10,295 nucleotides of DNA from Candidatus Zixiibacteriota bacterium (GCA_030597645.1 JAUVRN010000034.1:1-10295); one strand, 5' to 3'. Counted from the first letter of the stretch, positions 1 through 6,583 are shown. Numbers and translations are program-made. The notes: generated by a model from the sequence alone, not told the origin.

Positions 1-190
1 GCAGCTCCTTGATCACGCGCAGTTCATCGATGTCCGACTTCTTGTAGAGCCGCAGCCCTCCCTTGCTCTTTCTGGGACTGAGCGTGGGAAACTCCTTTTC
101 CCAAAAGCGCAGGACGTAGGGCTCGACTTCGAGCAGTTCCGCGACCGCGCGAATGGAATAGTACAGCTTGGTACCGACGCTAGCCGGCAT
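1..190 (-). CDS. MerR-family transcriptional regulator, N-terminal part (cut by window edge)
   Basis: Only the first 63 codons are present; the gene runs off the left edge. The start is the ATG at 190-188, which overlaps the end of gpsA by 11 bp. The peptide has the winged helix-turn-helix of MerR proteins: LYYSIRAVAELLEVEPYVLR (residues 9-28), then FWEKEFP and the wing GGLRLYKKSDID, followed by the start of the next helix (ELRVIKEL). The spacing of these elements matches the family. It would bind DNA as a dimer; the effector domain lies outside the window, so its ligand cannot be inferred. It is the last visible gene of the der-plsY-gpsA operon, and MerR genes of this FWEKEFP type often sit beside housekeeping operons. 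Control of phospholipid genes is possible but not shown. The family is confident, the regulated target unknown. Confidence 0.88.
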   Translation of the reverse strand, partial: MPASVGTKLYYSIRAVAELLEVEPYVLRFWEKEFPTLSPRKSKGGLRLYKKSDIDELRVIKEL

Positions 191-1169
191 AGGTGGTGGC
201 CTCTTCTTTGAGTGTCCGGGTCATGAGGGACCGAGCCGCATCACTGGCCGGGCGTCCCTCGTATAACACGGCATAGACTTCTTCGGTGATGGGCAACTCG
301 AGCTCCTGCTGCGCGCCCAGGTCGCGCGCCGCCGGGGTGGTGTGGACGCCCTCGGCGATCTGGGTCATGCTGGCCAGGATATCCGACAGCGTCTCGCCCC
401 GACCGAGCCGCAGCCCTACCTGACGATTGCGAGAGTGTTCGCTGGTACAGGTCGTGATCAGATCACCCATACCCGCCAACCCGGCAAAGGTCTCCCAGCG
501 TCCACCCAGCTTCTGTCCCAGCCGAGTCATCTCGGCCAGGCCGCGGGTGATCAGCGCGCCCCGCGTATTGTCACCAAAGCCGAGCCCGTCGCAGATACCG
601 GATGCAAGGGCTACGACATTCTTGAGCGCACCGGCCAGCTCCACGCCGTATCGATCCGCGGAGGCATAGAGACGGAAATAGTCGGTGGAGATTTCTTCCT
701 GCAGCTCATCCCGCTCGTCCGACTCGGTTCCCGCCAGCACGACGCTGGTAGGCATTCTGCGCGCCAGTTCTTCTGCGTGACTCGGTCCGGACAGGGAGTA
801 CACATTGGCTTCGGGGTGCACACTATCCGTGATAATTTGTCCGGGTGTTTTCAGTGTCTTCTGCTCGATCCCCTTGCCGCCGTTGATCCAGATACGACCC
901 GGAACATCCCTGGGAAGCCGGGTCAGGAATCCACGCAGAAAGGCGGTCGGGATGGCACAGATGTAACGCTCCGCCCGGATCGCCCGGTTCAGGTCGGGCG
1001 TGGCAACCACATCGGGGTGAAGCGTGCACCCCGGTAGCCGGTCCGGGAACCGCCGCTCTTCGGCCAGCGCCTCGATATGATCCTCCGGCCGCCCCCACAG
1101 CGTGGTGGCATGACCTTTGATTGCGAGGACATCCGCCAGCGCGAAACCCCAGGCGCCGGACCCGAACAC
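180..1169 (-). CDS. gpsA: NAD(P)+-dependent glycerol-3-phosphate dehydrogenase (5' end probably frameshifted)
   Basis: GpsA reduces dihydroxyacetone phosphate to sn-glycerol-3-phosphate in the cytoplasm, supplying the backbone for phospholipids. The 329-residue frame opens with the Rossmann glycine motif GSGAWG (3-8). It carries INGGKGIE (95-102), SGPSHAEEL (127-135), ALKNVVALASG with the expected catalytic Lys183, and the signature GDNTRGALITRG (199-210) followed by AGMGDLITTCTSEHSRN (232-248). Only the N-terminus is odd. In this frame the sole possible start is a GTG at 1169-1167 that lacks a Shine-Dalgarno sequence and would remove most of the first beta strand. One base added near 1170 would join the gene to a GTG at 1210-1208 that overlaps the plsY stop (TAGTG) and follows AGGA. 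The product would then begin like a normal GpsA (...HPILVFGSGAWG), about 343 residues. The listed boundaries are the intact frame only. Family assignment is very secure. Confidence 0.95.
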   Translation of the reverse strand: MFGSGAWGFALADVLAIKGHATTLWGRPEDHIEALAEERRFPDRLPGCTLHPDVVATPDLNRAIRAERYICAIPTAFLRGFLTRLPRDVPGRIWINGGKGIEQKTLKTPGQIITDSVHPEANVYSLSGPSHAEELARRMPTSVVLAGTESDERDELQEEISTDYFRLYASADRYGVELAGALKNVVALASGICDGLGFGDNTRGALITRGLAEMTRLGQKLGGRWETFAGLAGMGDLITTCTSEHSRNRQVGLRLGRGETLSDILASMTQIAEGVHTTPAARDLGAQQELELPITEEVYAVLYEGRPASDAARSLMTRTLKEEATTYAG

Positions 1170-1209
1170 AGTATAGGATGAGAGTGAACTGATGCTTTAA
1201 GCAGGTCCA

Positions 1210-1857
1210 CTAATCCTGTTTGGTCAAGCGGGTTTCTTGACCCGCCAGGAGCCGCCTGATATTGGATCGGTGGGTGATGAAGACCAGCAGACCCATGCCG
1301 ACGCAGAAGGCGAGCCAGCCGACCGGAGGCCTCGGATCACCCACTAGGTAGATCACCAGCGCGGACACGGAGAACACCGTGCCGGCGGTCAGCGATCCCA
1401 CCGACACGATGCGGGCAGCACCGAACCCGGCCGCAAATCCGATCACGCTGAACATCATGGGAACGGGCGCGATGACTGCCGTCACGCCTATGGCGGTACC
1501 CACTCCCTTGCCGCCACGAAAACCGAGGAACGGGTTATAGATGTTTCCACCCAGCGCGGCGATGCCGGCCAGTATCTGCCACGCCAGCCGCTGCGACTCC
1601 GAATCACCCTCCATCACCGTCAGGAGGAGCGGCACAAGGGCACCCTTGAAGGCGTCGATCAGCAGGGTGAGAATGCCTGCGGTCCAGCCGACCGCGCGCA
1701 CCACGTTGGTGGCGCCGATGTTGCCGGAACCCAGTGTGCGAAGGTCCACGCCACGCAGCCGGCGAACCACCAGCCATCCGGTCGGAATCGTTCCCAGCAT
1801 CCCGGCGACGGCCACGAGCAGGACATTACCAACAACGGATGGAAGCTCCACGCCCAT
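1210..1857 (-). CDS. plsY: Acyl-phosphate:glycerol-3-phosphate acyltransferase PlsY
   Basis: PlsY is an inner-membrane enzyme that moves an acyl group from acyl-phosphate to sn-glycerol-3-phosphate, making lysophosphatidic acid. The 215-residue protein is strongly hydrophobic, with several transmembrane stretches (about 8-31, 58-80, 95-110, 121-150, 155-172 and 178-195). It shows the three family motifs: GSGNIGATNV (43-52), GFRGGKGVGT (112-121) and a C-terminal THRSNIRRLLAGQE segment. DAFKG (68-72) is also typical. The residue before IYNPFL is Asn105, where many PlsY proteins have His (GHxxP); this may be lineage variation. It sits 11 bp after der and its stop overlaps the presumed original gpsA start, so PlsY and its substrate-making enzyme are coupled. 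The ATG at 1857 lies directly against a GGAGGA; a GTG two codons in (1851) would have the better spacing, so the true start may be two residues later. Confidence 0.95.
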   Translation of the reverse strand: MGVELPSVVGNVLLVAVAGMLGTIPTGWLVVRRLRGVDLRTLGSGNIGATNVVRAVGWTAGILTLLIDAFKGALVPLLLTVMEGDSESQRLAWQILAGIAALGGNIYNPFLGFRGGKGVGTAIGVTAVIAPVPMMFSVIGFAAGFGAARIVSVGSLTAGTVFSVSALVIYLVGDPRPPVGWLAFCVGMGLLVFITHRSNIRRLLAGQETRLTKQD

Positions 1858-1863
1858 TCCTCC
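1858..1863 (-). promoter_or_regulatory. Shine-Dalgarno site for plsY
   Basis: GGAGGA lies in the 11-bp gap between the der stop and plsY. It directly abuts the annotated ATG (1857-1855), which is too close for an ideal ribosome site, but it is six bases from the in-frame GTG at 1851-1849. It therefore bears on which start is used. Confidence 0.6.
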
Positions 1864-1868
1864 AGAGG

Positions 1869-3191
1869 CTACTTGCTGGCGCGCACGGAAATGACGATCG
1901 GCACGCCCACAAAAGGCCAGCGTTCCCGGATCTGGTTGTACACGAACCGCTGGTACGAATCAGGGATGAGGTCCGGGTGACTGCAGAACAGCACGAATTT
2001 GGCGGGAGATGTCTGCGGCTGCGTGATGTAGTAGATCCGGATCGGCTTGCCGCGAACCGCCGGCGGCGGTCGGCGTTCGATCACCTCGGAGATGAAGTCG
2101 TTCAATTCGGCCGTCGGCACCCGGCGCTCCATCTCTGCATCTACCTCGGTGACGCGATCGAGCACTTTCCATACGTTGCGCGAGGTGTGTGCGGAGATGA
2201 AGACCAGCGGCACAAAGTTCAGAAAGGCGGCCCGGTCCTTGAACTCCACCAGGAACCGATCGCCCTTGCGGTGATCTTCGTCCGCCAGCAGATCCCACTT
2301 GTTCACCGCGATGACGAGGCCCTTCCCTGCTTCGATGATCTGTGAGGCGATGTGCGCGTCCTGCGTGGTGATGTTTTGATCCGCCTCGATGAGCAGTACC
2401 GCCACCCGTGACCGGTTGAGCGCACGAATGGTTCGCAGCGTCGTAAAGTACTCGATGGCCCCTGCCATCTTGCCGCGTCTTCGCAGACCCGCCGTGTCCA
2501 CCATGGTGAATCTGCGCTCCCTGTACAGGAGAGGCGTGTCGACGGAGTCTCTCGTCGTGCCCGGCGTGGGCGACACCACCACGCGATCGGAGCCGAGGAG
2601 TGCATTGACGAGGGGCGACTTGCCGACGTTGGGCCGCCCCAGCATGGCCAGCCTGATCGAGTCCTCTTCCGTGGTGCTGTACGATTCGGGCAGCGCGTCC
2701 ACCAGCCGATCGAGCAGGTCGCCCGTGCCCCGGCCCGACTCGCCCGCGACGGTGATCGCGTCGCCCAGGCCCAGGCGCAGGTGTTCGGCGGCCTCGACTT
2801 CTTGTGCGTTGCCGTCCACCTTGTTGACCAGGTGAAGCACGGGGACTTCCCGGCGACGAAGGCGGTCGGCCAGACGGACGTCAATGTCCTGGATCCCCAC
2901 CTGGACATCCGTCAACATCAGGATCAGGTCGGCCTCGGCCATAGCCGCCTCCGCCTGTGCCGTGACCAGTCTGTCCATCTGGTCATCGGATTCGGGTGCG
3001 TACCCCCCGGTGTCGGCCAGGTAGAAATAGCGGCCGTTCCAGTCGGCCAGAGCGTAGGAGGAGACGGGGGCCGCCGAGGGCACCTCCGTGGCCCCCCCCG
3101 GCGCGCTTCCGAGGAGGGGATTGACGAGGGACGACTTGCCGACGTTGGGGCGCCCGATGATCGCGACCAGTGGAGCATCCATGCGTGTCAC
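1869..3191 (-). CDS. der: Ribosome biogenesis GTPase Der (tandem GTPase domains + KH-like domain)
   Basis: Der (EngA) is an essential GTPase of 50S ribosomal subunit assembly. The 440 residues show the usual order: G domain 1 with P-loop GRPNVGKS (13-20), DTGG and NKVD; G domain 2 with GRPNVGKS (185-192), PGTTRDS, DTAG and NKWD; then a C-terminal KH-like domain from about 355 (KPIRIYYITQPQTSP...). Length matches the family. Two oddities are visible. In G domain 1 the switch I/G2 stretch, normally like PGVTRDR, reads P-SAAPVSS at the same length (residues 29-45), so the G2 threonine is missing; a run of eight C on the plus strand (3092-3099) lies inside it. In G domain 2 the residue after GKS is Pro193 where Ser or Thr is usual. 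The start is a GTG at 3191 overlapping the preceding stop (GTGA); an ATG at 3182 is an alternative. Family assignment is secure; activity of domain 1 is uncertain. Confidence 0.95.
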   Translation of the reverse strand: MTRMDAPLVAIIGRPNVGKSSLVNPLLGSAPGGATEVPSAAPVSSYALADWNGRYFYLADTGGYAPESDDQMDRLVTAQAEAAMAEADLILMLTDVQVGIQDIDVRLADRLRRREVPVLHLVNKVDGNAQEVEAAEHLRLGLGDAITVAGESGRGTGDLLDRLVDALPESYSTTEEDSIRLAMLGRPNVGKSPLVNALLGSDRVVVSPTPGTTRDSVDTPLLYRERRFTMVDTAGLRRRGKMAGAIEYFTTLRTIRALNRSRVAVLLIEADQNITTQDAHIASQIIEAGKGLVIAVNKWDLLADEDHRKGDRFLVEFKDRAAFLNFVPLVFISAHTSRNVWKVLDRVTEVDAEMERRVPTAELNDFISEVIERRPPPAVRGKPIRIYYITQPQTSPAKFVLFCSHPDLIPDSYQRFVYNQIRERWPFVGVPIVISVRASK

Positions 3192-4534
3192 GCCACCCTG
3201 TGCAGCCGCCGCGGCGACAGGAGCCAGCTCCGCAATCGCGGCATGAACTCATATTGTGTGGGAAGCACGCGCACGCCCAGTGCGGCCTCGAGGTCTGCCG
3301 GTGACAGGTCGTCCAGAAACAGCCCCTCATCATTCAGGCAATTGGGCGGCAGCAGGACGGCGCCGTCGCGCACGCCGCGTTCCAGCAGTGCATCACGTAT
3401 GTCGGCACCGGTGAGCAGGCCCGATACCGTGACCGTATCGCCGTAGAACCGATTGGTCACCACGACCGGTTCGATGGACAGGTTTCCTACGGTCCGCAGG
3501 GGATCGATTACGCGATCGATCAGGAAGGTGGCCGCCGACACGCCGATGACCCACCAGAGCGTGAGTGGTTCCTCGAGACGCTCCGGCAACCGGGACTGCT
3601 CGCGCTGCACGTGATCGAGCATCAGACGGGCCATCCCGATACCATTTTCCACCTGGCTGAAATCATCGTAGTAGGGCGCGCGTGGGAACGGCAAACCGGC
3701 CAGCACGAAGAACTCGTCGGCCACGTACAGGAACTCGCAGCCCAACTCGGCCCGGATACGTTTGCCCCGTTGACGCAGGTAATTCACCTGGGACCGGGCA
3801 TACCGGCGATCGATGCGTCTGACACTGGGCAGGTCCGTGCGCCAGCGGGTCAGACCCACCGGCACCACGGCCAACGACTGAACCTGCGGATATAGGGATC
3901 GCAGCTCGCGGATGGTACGGTCGAGGATCTTGCCGTCATTGAAGTCGGGGATCAGCACGACCTGCGTGTGCATCTGGATTCCGGCACGGGCCAGCCGCGT
4001 CAGGAGCGGCACGATGGGCATCGGGTTGGCGCTGCGCAGAAACTCCTGGCGGATGCCGTCGTCCGTGGCGTGCACGGATATGTAGAGGGGACTGAGGCGC
4101 TGCTCCTCGATTCGCCGGATGTCCTCCTCGTCCACGTTGGTCAGGGTAATGAAACTACCGTAGAGGAATGAGTAGCGGTAGTCGTCGTCCATGATGTACA
4201 GGTCGCGCCGCAGGGTCTTCTTGGGCTGCTGGAAGACGAAGCAGAAATCGCACTTGTTGTTGCACGACCGGATCGGCATGGGCTCGAAGACCAGCCCCAG
4301 GTCGTCGTCGGGATGCTTGTCGACCTCCACGGCAAAGCGTGAGCCGTCGGGCCGCTCGAGGTCCATGCGTAGCTGGTCATCGGCCGCCGCGAAACGCACG
4401 TCGAGCAGGTCGCGCATGGCGACACCGTTGATACGTAACAGTCGGTCCCCGGGTGCCACACGGCTGGGCCCCAGAGGTCCGTCCGGGCTGACTTTTTCGA
4501 CTCTTACCATGACAGGCGAAGTAATGTAATGCAT
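3188..4534 (-). CDS. DUF512-family PDZ/radical SAM-type Fe-S protein
   Basis: This is a 448-residue member of the DUF512 family of putative Fe-S oxidoreductases. A short PDZ-like domain comes first (about 10-70, with VSPDGPLGPSRVAPGDRLLRING). A cysteine motif CNNKCDFC (C91, C95, C98, i.e. CX3CX2C) then matches the 4Fe-4S ligands of radical SAM enzymes, followed by a barrel-like region (LYISVHATD, QMHTQVVLIPDFNDG). The DUF512 part follows from about 220, with ADEFFVLAGLPFP and QVENGIGM near its middle. The reaction catalysed is not established for the family. It leads the operon and overlaps der by four bases; DUF512 genes next to der are a recurrent arrangement in other bacteria, which hints at a link to ribosome or GTPase biology, but that is inference. 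The start may be the ATG at 4534 or the one at 4510 (MVRVEKVSP...), which would give the more typical N-terminus; neither has a clear Shine-Dalgarno. Confidence 0.88.
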   Translation of the reverse strand: MHYITSPVMVRVEKVSPDGPLGPSRVAPGDRLLRINGVAMRDLLDVRFAAADDQLRMDLERPDGSRFAVEVDKHPDDDLGLVFEPMPIRSCNNKCDFCFVFQQPKKTLRRDLYIMDDDYRYSFLYGSFITLTNVDEEDIRRIEEQRLSPLYISVHATDDGIRQEFLRSANPMPIVPLLTRLARAGIQMHTQVVLIPDFNDGKILDRTIRELRSLYPQVQSLAVVPVGLTRWRTDLPSVRRIDRRYARSQVNYLRQRGKRIRAELGCEFLYVADEFFVLAGLPFPRAPYYDDFSQVENGIGMARLMLDHVQREQSRLPERLEEPLTLWWVIGVSAATFLIDRVIDPLRTVGNLSIEPVVVTNRFYGDTVTVSGLLTGADIRDALLERGVRDGAVLLPPNCLNDEGLFLDDLSPADLEAALGVRVLPTQYEFMPRLRSWLLSPRRLHRVA

Positions 4535-4596
4535 GGGCCCGTGGGTGCAAAGTGCGATACCGCAAAGGGATGGACGCGGATCGGGCCAAACGGGCC

Positions 4597-4625
4597 TTGA
4601 CGCTCCGGTGGGGCGCCTCTATATT
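4597..4625 (+). promoter_or_regulatory. Sigma70-like promoter for tRNA-Ala
   Basis: TTGACG (4597-4602) and TATATT (4620-4625) are separated by exactly 17 bp, and the mature tRNA starts 14 bp after the -10 box. This fits a housekeeping promoter with a leader of only a few bases. It lies in the short gap shared with the divergent DUF512-der operon, for which I see no comparably good promoter on the minus strand. Confidence 0.75.
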
Positions 4626-4638
4626 CCGCCGTCCAGAT

Positions 4639-4711
4639 GGGGCCGTAGTTCAGCTGGGAGAACGCTTGACTGGCAGTCAAGAGGTCACGGGTTCGAGCCC
4701 CGTCGGCTCCA
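4639..4711 (+). tRNA. tRNA-Ala (anticodon GGC)
   Basis: A 73-base cloverleaf can be folded by eye. The acceptor stem is GGGGCCG/CGGCTCC and contains the G3:U70 pair that is the main identity element of alanine tRNAs, with discriminator A73. The D stem is GTTC/GAAC. The anticodon stem is CTTGA/TCAAG with loop CTGGCAG, giving anticodon GGC, which reads GCC. The T arm is ACGGG-TTCGAGC-CCCGT. The 3' CCA is not encoded (the genome continues TTTA), so it must be added after transcription. The convergent hydrolase gene ends one base downstream. Confidence 0.97.
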
Positions 4712-4712
4712 T

Positions 4713-5507
4713 TTAGCTTCCGCTCTGTCGCCTCTCCAGAATCAGATCCCAGTCAATCGGCGTGAATGCGTTGTGGCCGCCGGAGGTCTGGATGAAGCGC
4801 CTGGGCTCAGGGGCACTCTCATACAACGCCTGCCCCAGGCTGAATGGTATGATCCGGTCGTCGGGACTGTGGATGATGGTGATAGGTGCCTTTGCGTTCT
4901 GCAGGTATTCCCGGGCGTCGTAACGAATCCTGAGCAACAGCGACGTCGGTGCCCAGGCATAGTGCACCGCGGCGACGTCCGCCAGTGACGTAAAGGGCGT
5001 TTCCAGTACGATGGCACGTACCGACTTGTCCTGGGCCACGTGGGCTGCCACGGCGGCGCCCAGTGAGCGGCCGTAGATGATGACGTCCGCCGGCTCGAAG
5101 CCGCGGTCGAGCAACCACGCGTATGCGGCCGCCGCATCCGAGTAGGTCTGCTCCTCTCCGAGCGGCCCGGTGGATTTGCCGTAGCCGGCGTAGTCGAAGA
5201 TGAGCACCGAGAGGCCTGACTCGTGGATGTCCTGCAGGGCCTCCAGGCGATCGGCGATGTTCCCGGCGTTGCCGTGGCAAAACAGCACCACCGGCCGACC
5301 GGAATCGCCCGGAACGAACCAGCCGTGAATGCGGGCATCTCCGCTGACCAGATCTACCTCTTCAAAAGGGAGCGCGAGGTTTCCCGGATTGGCATGAACG
5401 TGAGCATCGGGATAGTACACGATGCGTGCCTGGCTGAAATAGAGAAACGCCAGCACCACCACGTAAAAACCTGCCGCCACGGCCAGGGTCATCAGGACGA
5501 TTCGCAT
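4713..5507 (-). CDS. Membrane-anchored alpha/beta hydrolase (Bem46/ABHD-like serine hydrolase)
   Basis: The 264-residue protein has one N-terminal membrane segment (about 3-24) and an alpha/beta-hydrolase fold. The oxyanion-loop motif HGNAGN lies at 78-83, then FDYAGYGKS (104-112), the nucleophile elbow GRSLG with Ser148, the acid in HSPDDR (Asp216 or Asp217) and His245 in GGHNAF. This pattern fits the Bem46/ABHD13/ABHD17-like group, whose bacterial substrates are mostly unknown; an esterase or thioesterase role is a guess. The signal-anchor predicts a catalytic domain outside the cytoplasm or at the membrane face. An in-frame ATG at 5564 would add 19 residues, but that stretch is a 16-bp tandem repeat with no Shine-Dalgarno and would bury the membrane segment, so I chose the ATG at 5507. 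The gene is monocistronic and converges on the tRNA. Confidence 0.85.
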   Translation of the reverse strand: MRIVLMTLAVAAGFYVVVLAFLYFSQARIVYYPDAHVHANPGNLALPFEEVDLVSGDARIHGWFVPGDSGRPVVLFCHGNAGNIADRLEALQDIHESGLSVLIFDYAGYGKSTGPLGEEQTYSDAAAAYAWLLDRGFEPADVIIYGRSLGAAVAAHVAQDKSVRAIVLETPFTSLADVAAVHYAWAPTSLLLRIRYDAREYLQNAKAPITIIHSPDDRIIPFSLGQALYESAPEPRRFIQTSGGHNAFTPIDWDLILERRQSGS

Positions 5508-5532
5508 ATGCGCAAGAACCGGACACGGATCT

Positions 5533-5570
5533 GCCGGGGCAAGGCCATGCCGGGGCAAGGGCATGCCGGG
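5533..5570. repeat. 16-bp tandem repeat, about 2.4 copies
   Basis: GCCGGGGCAAGGCCAT (5533-5548) is followed directly by GCCGGGGCAAGGGCAT (5549-5564), differing at one base, and by a partial third copy GCCGGG. The unit length is not a multiple of three, so the repeat would not give a periodic peptide, which supports reading it as untranslated sequence upstream of the hydrolase. Confidence 0.85.
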
Positions 5571-5834
5571 CTCCCGAGCGCATCTGAATGAGGCTGAACG
5601 ACATGTGCAGAAGCCCCCCCAGAGTGTGCAGCCGGGCCAACGTTTTCGGGCCTACAGGACACTGGACATCCTCCCGATGTGGTTGTATAATAAAGTGTTA
5701 GCGTGCCGGCTCCAGTCGGCGCCAAAGTTGCATGCTACTTGCCGGGCACCTGCAACCACGCCACGCAACTAATCACAGCAGGAAGCATGGAGGCCGTGGC
5801 TGGCCGGCTCAGGTAGTCCCAGGGATGGTGTTGA
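5571..5834. other. Gene-free region between hydrolase and YtxG-like gene
   Basis: This region lies between divergent genes. I see no convincing protein gene in it on either strand. It holds one strong plus-strand promoter (5663-5691). The predicted leader, about 135 bases, contains a loose inverted repeat GTTGCA (5727-5732)/TGCAAC (5751-5756) enclosing a small TGCC-G-GGCA hairpin. No riboswitch class is recognisable. No clear minus-strand promoter for the hydrolase was found. Confidence 0.5.
5663..5691 (+). promoter_or_regulatory. Near-consensus sigma70-like promoter for the ytxG-ytxH-like pair
   Basis: TGGACA (5663-5668, one mismatch to TTGACA) and a perfect TATAAT (5686-5691) are separated by 17 bp. 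Transcription would start near 5698, leaving an untranslated leader of about 135 bases before the ATG at 5835. The AT-rich box stands out in GC-rich surroundings. It is the best promoter in the window and implies strong expression of the two small downstream genes. Confidence 0.8.
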
Positions 5835-6239
5835 ATGACAGTCACACTGGTTGACGTTTTGCTCTTGATCCTCACGGCTTCCGTGGTCGTCGCGGTGGTG
5901 TTCGTTGTGCGACTGGCCCTCCAACTGACCAGGACTACGGCCGAAGCGGAAGAGATGATACGGCACATCAACTACCTGAGGCCGCAGATCGAAAACATAC
6001 TGAAGGAAGCCGAAGGCGAACTTTCGGACCTGCGCGACGTAACTCAAAAGGTAGACGACATTGCGGGAAACGTGGGGGCCATTACACATCAGACGACGAA
6101 ACTGGCTCTGCCCCTGCTGACCAACGCGTCGGTGCTGGCCAAGCCCCTGCGGTATGCCGGTGCGGCTCTGGCCGGAGCCAAGATTGGCCTGCAGGTACTG
6201 GGCAGCCGGAAGAAGAAAAAGAAGGACGAACAGGACTAG
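5835..6239 (+). CDS. DUF948-like (YtxG-type) single-span coiled-coil protein
   Basis: This is a 134-residue protein with one transmembrane helix at the very N-terminus (about 5-25). A charged heptad-like helix follows (about 33-85: AEAEEMIRHINYLRPQIENI, then DLRDVTQKVDDIAGNVGAIT). An amphipathic Ala/Leu-rich segment comes next (about 88-122), then a basic tail KKKKKDEQD. This layout is that of DUF948 proteins such as Bacillus YtxG, a general-stress family of unknown mechanism. An AGGGATGG precedes the ATG by a few bases. It is followed 29 bp later by a YtxH-family gene under the same promoter, the pairing seen in other bacteria, which strengthens both calls. A role in envelope or stress physiology is inferred from relatives, not from this sequence. 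Confidence 0.75.
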   Translation: MTVTLVDVLLLILTASVVVAVVFVVRLALQLTRTTAEAEEMIRHINYLRPQIENILKEAEGELSDLRDVTQKVDDIAGNVGAITHQTTKLALPLLTNASVLAKPLRYAGAALAGAKIGLQVLGSRKKKKKDEQD

Positions 6240-6268
6240 CACATATTTAGGAAGAGAGGTGAATCACA

Positions 6269-6556
6269 ATGAGTAACACCAGCGATACGCTGCTGGCGTT
6301 CCTGATCGGAGCTGCGATGGGCGGCGCCGCGGGACTTCTGCTGGCGCCCAACACCGGCACGACGACACGCAAGAAGCTCAAGAAGAGCATTGGAGAGCTT
6401 CAGAGTCGCGGCGAAGACATCTACGAGGATGCCGAGAAAGCGATCGAGAAGAAAACCGGTGAGATCGGTCGCGTGGCCAAGAACCAGGTTGACGCCGTTA
6501 AGGAGGCGCTCAACGAGGGTAAGGCTGCGTACATCAAGGAGCTCAAGAGCAGCTAG
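6269..6556 (+). CDS. YtxH-family small membrane protein
   Basis: This 95-residue protein has a glycine/alanine-rich hydrophobic N-terminal segment (about 6-26, LLAFLIGAAMGGAAGLLLAP), directly followed by the family-typical APNTGTTTRKKL. A long charged amphipathic helix then runs to the end (DAEKAIEKKTGEIGRVAKNQ, VDAVKEALNEGKAAYIKEL). This matches YtxH/gas-vesicle-protein-like stress proteins, where APxSGxxTR follows the membrane stretch. A good Shine-Dalgarno (GAGAGGTGA) lies nine bases before the ATG. It is the second and last gene of the cassette, with a terminator 27 bp after the stop. The biochemical function of the family is not known. Confidence 0.88.
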   Translation: MSNTSDTLLAFLIGAAMGGAAGLLLAPNTGTTTRKKLKKSIGELQSRGEDIYEDAEKAIEKKTGEIGRVAKNQVDAVKEALNEGKAAYIKELKSS

Positions 6557-6583
6557 TTACGAGCTGACCTTGGTCAACTCGCA

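Noticed and set aside
342..1037. 231-codon plus-strand open frame
   Set aside because: It lies entirely antisense to gpsA, whose motifs are unmistakable, and its translation resembles no known protein; GC-rich codon bias explains the opposite-strand opening.
1734..2345. 203-codon plus-strand open frame over plsY and der
   Set aside because: It spans two real minus-strand genes and has no Shine-Dalgarno or recognisable domain.
5507..5564. Upstream ATG that would lengthen the alpha/beta hydrolase by 19 residues
   Set aside because: The added stretch is the tandem repeat, lacks a Shine-Dalgarno and places a Pro-rich segment before the membrane anchor.
5769..6242. 157-codon minus-strand open frame
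   Set aside because: It is antisense to the YtxG-like gene, which has a promoter, a ribosome site and a paired YtxH partner.
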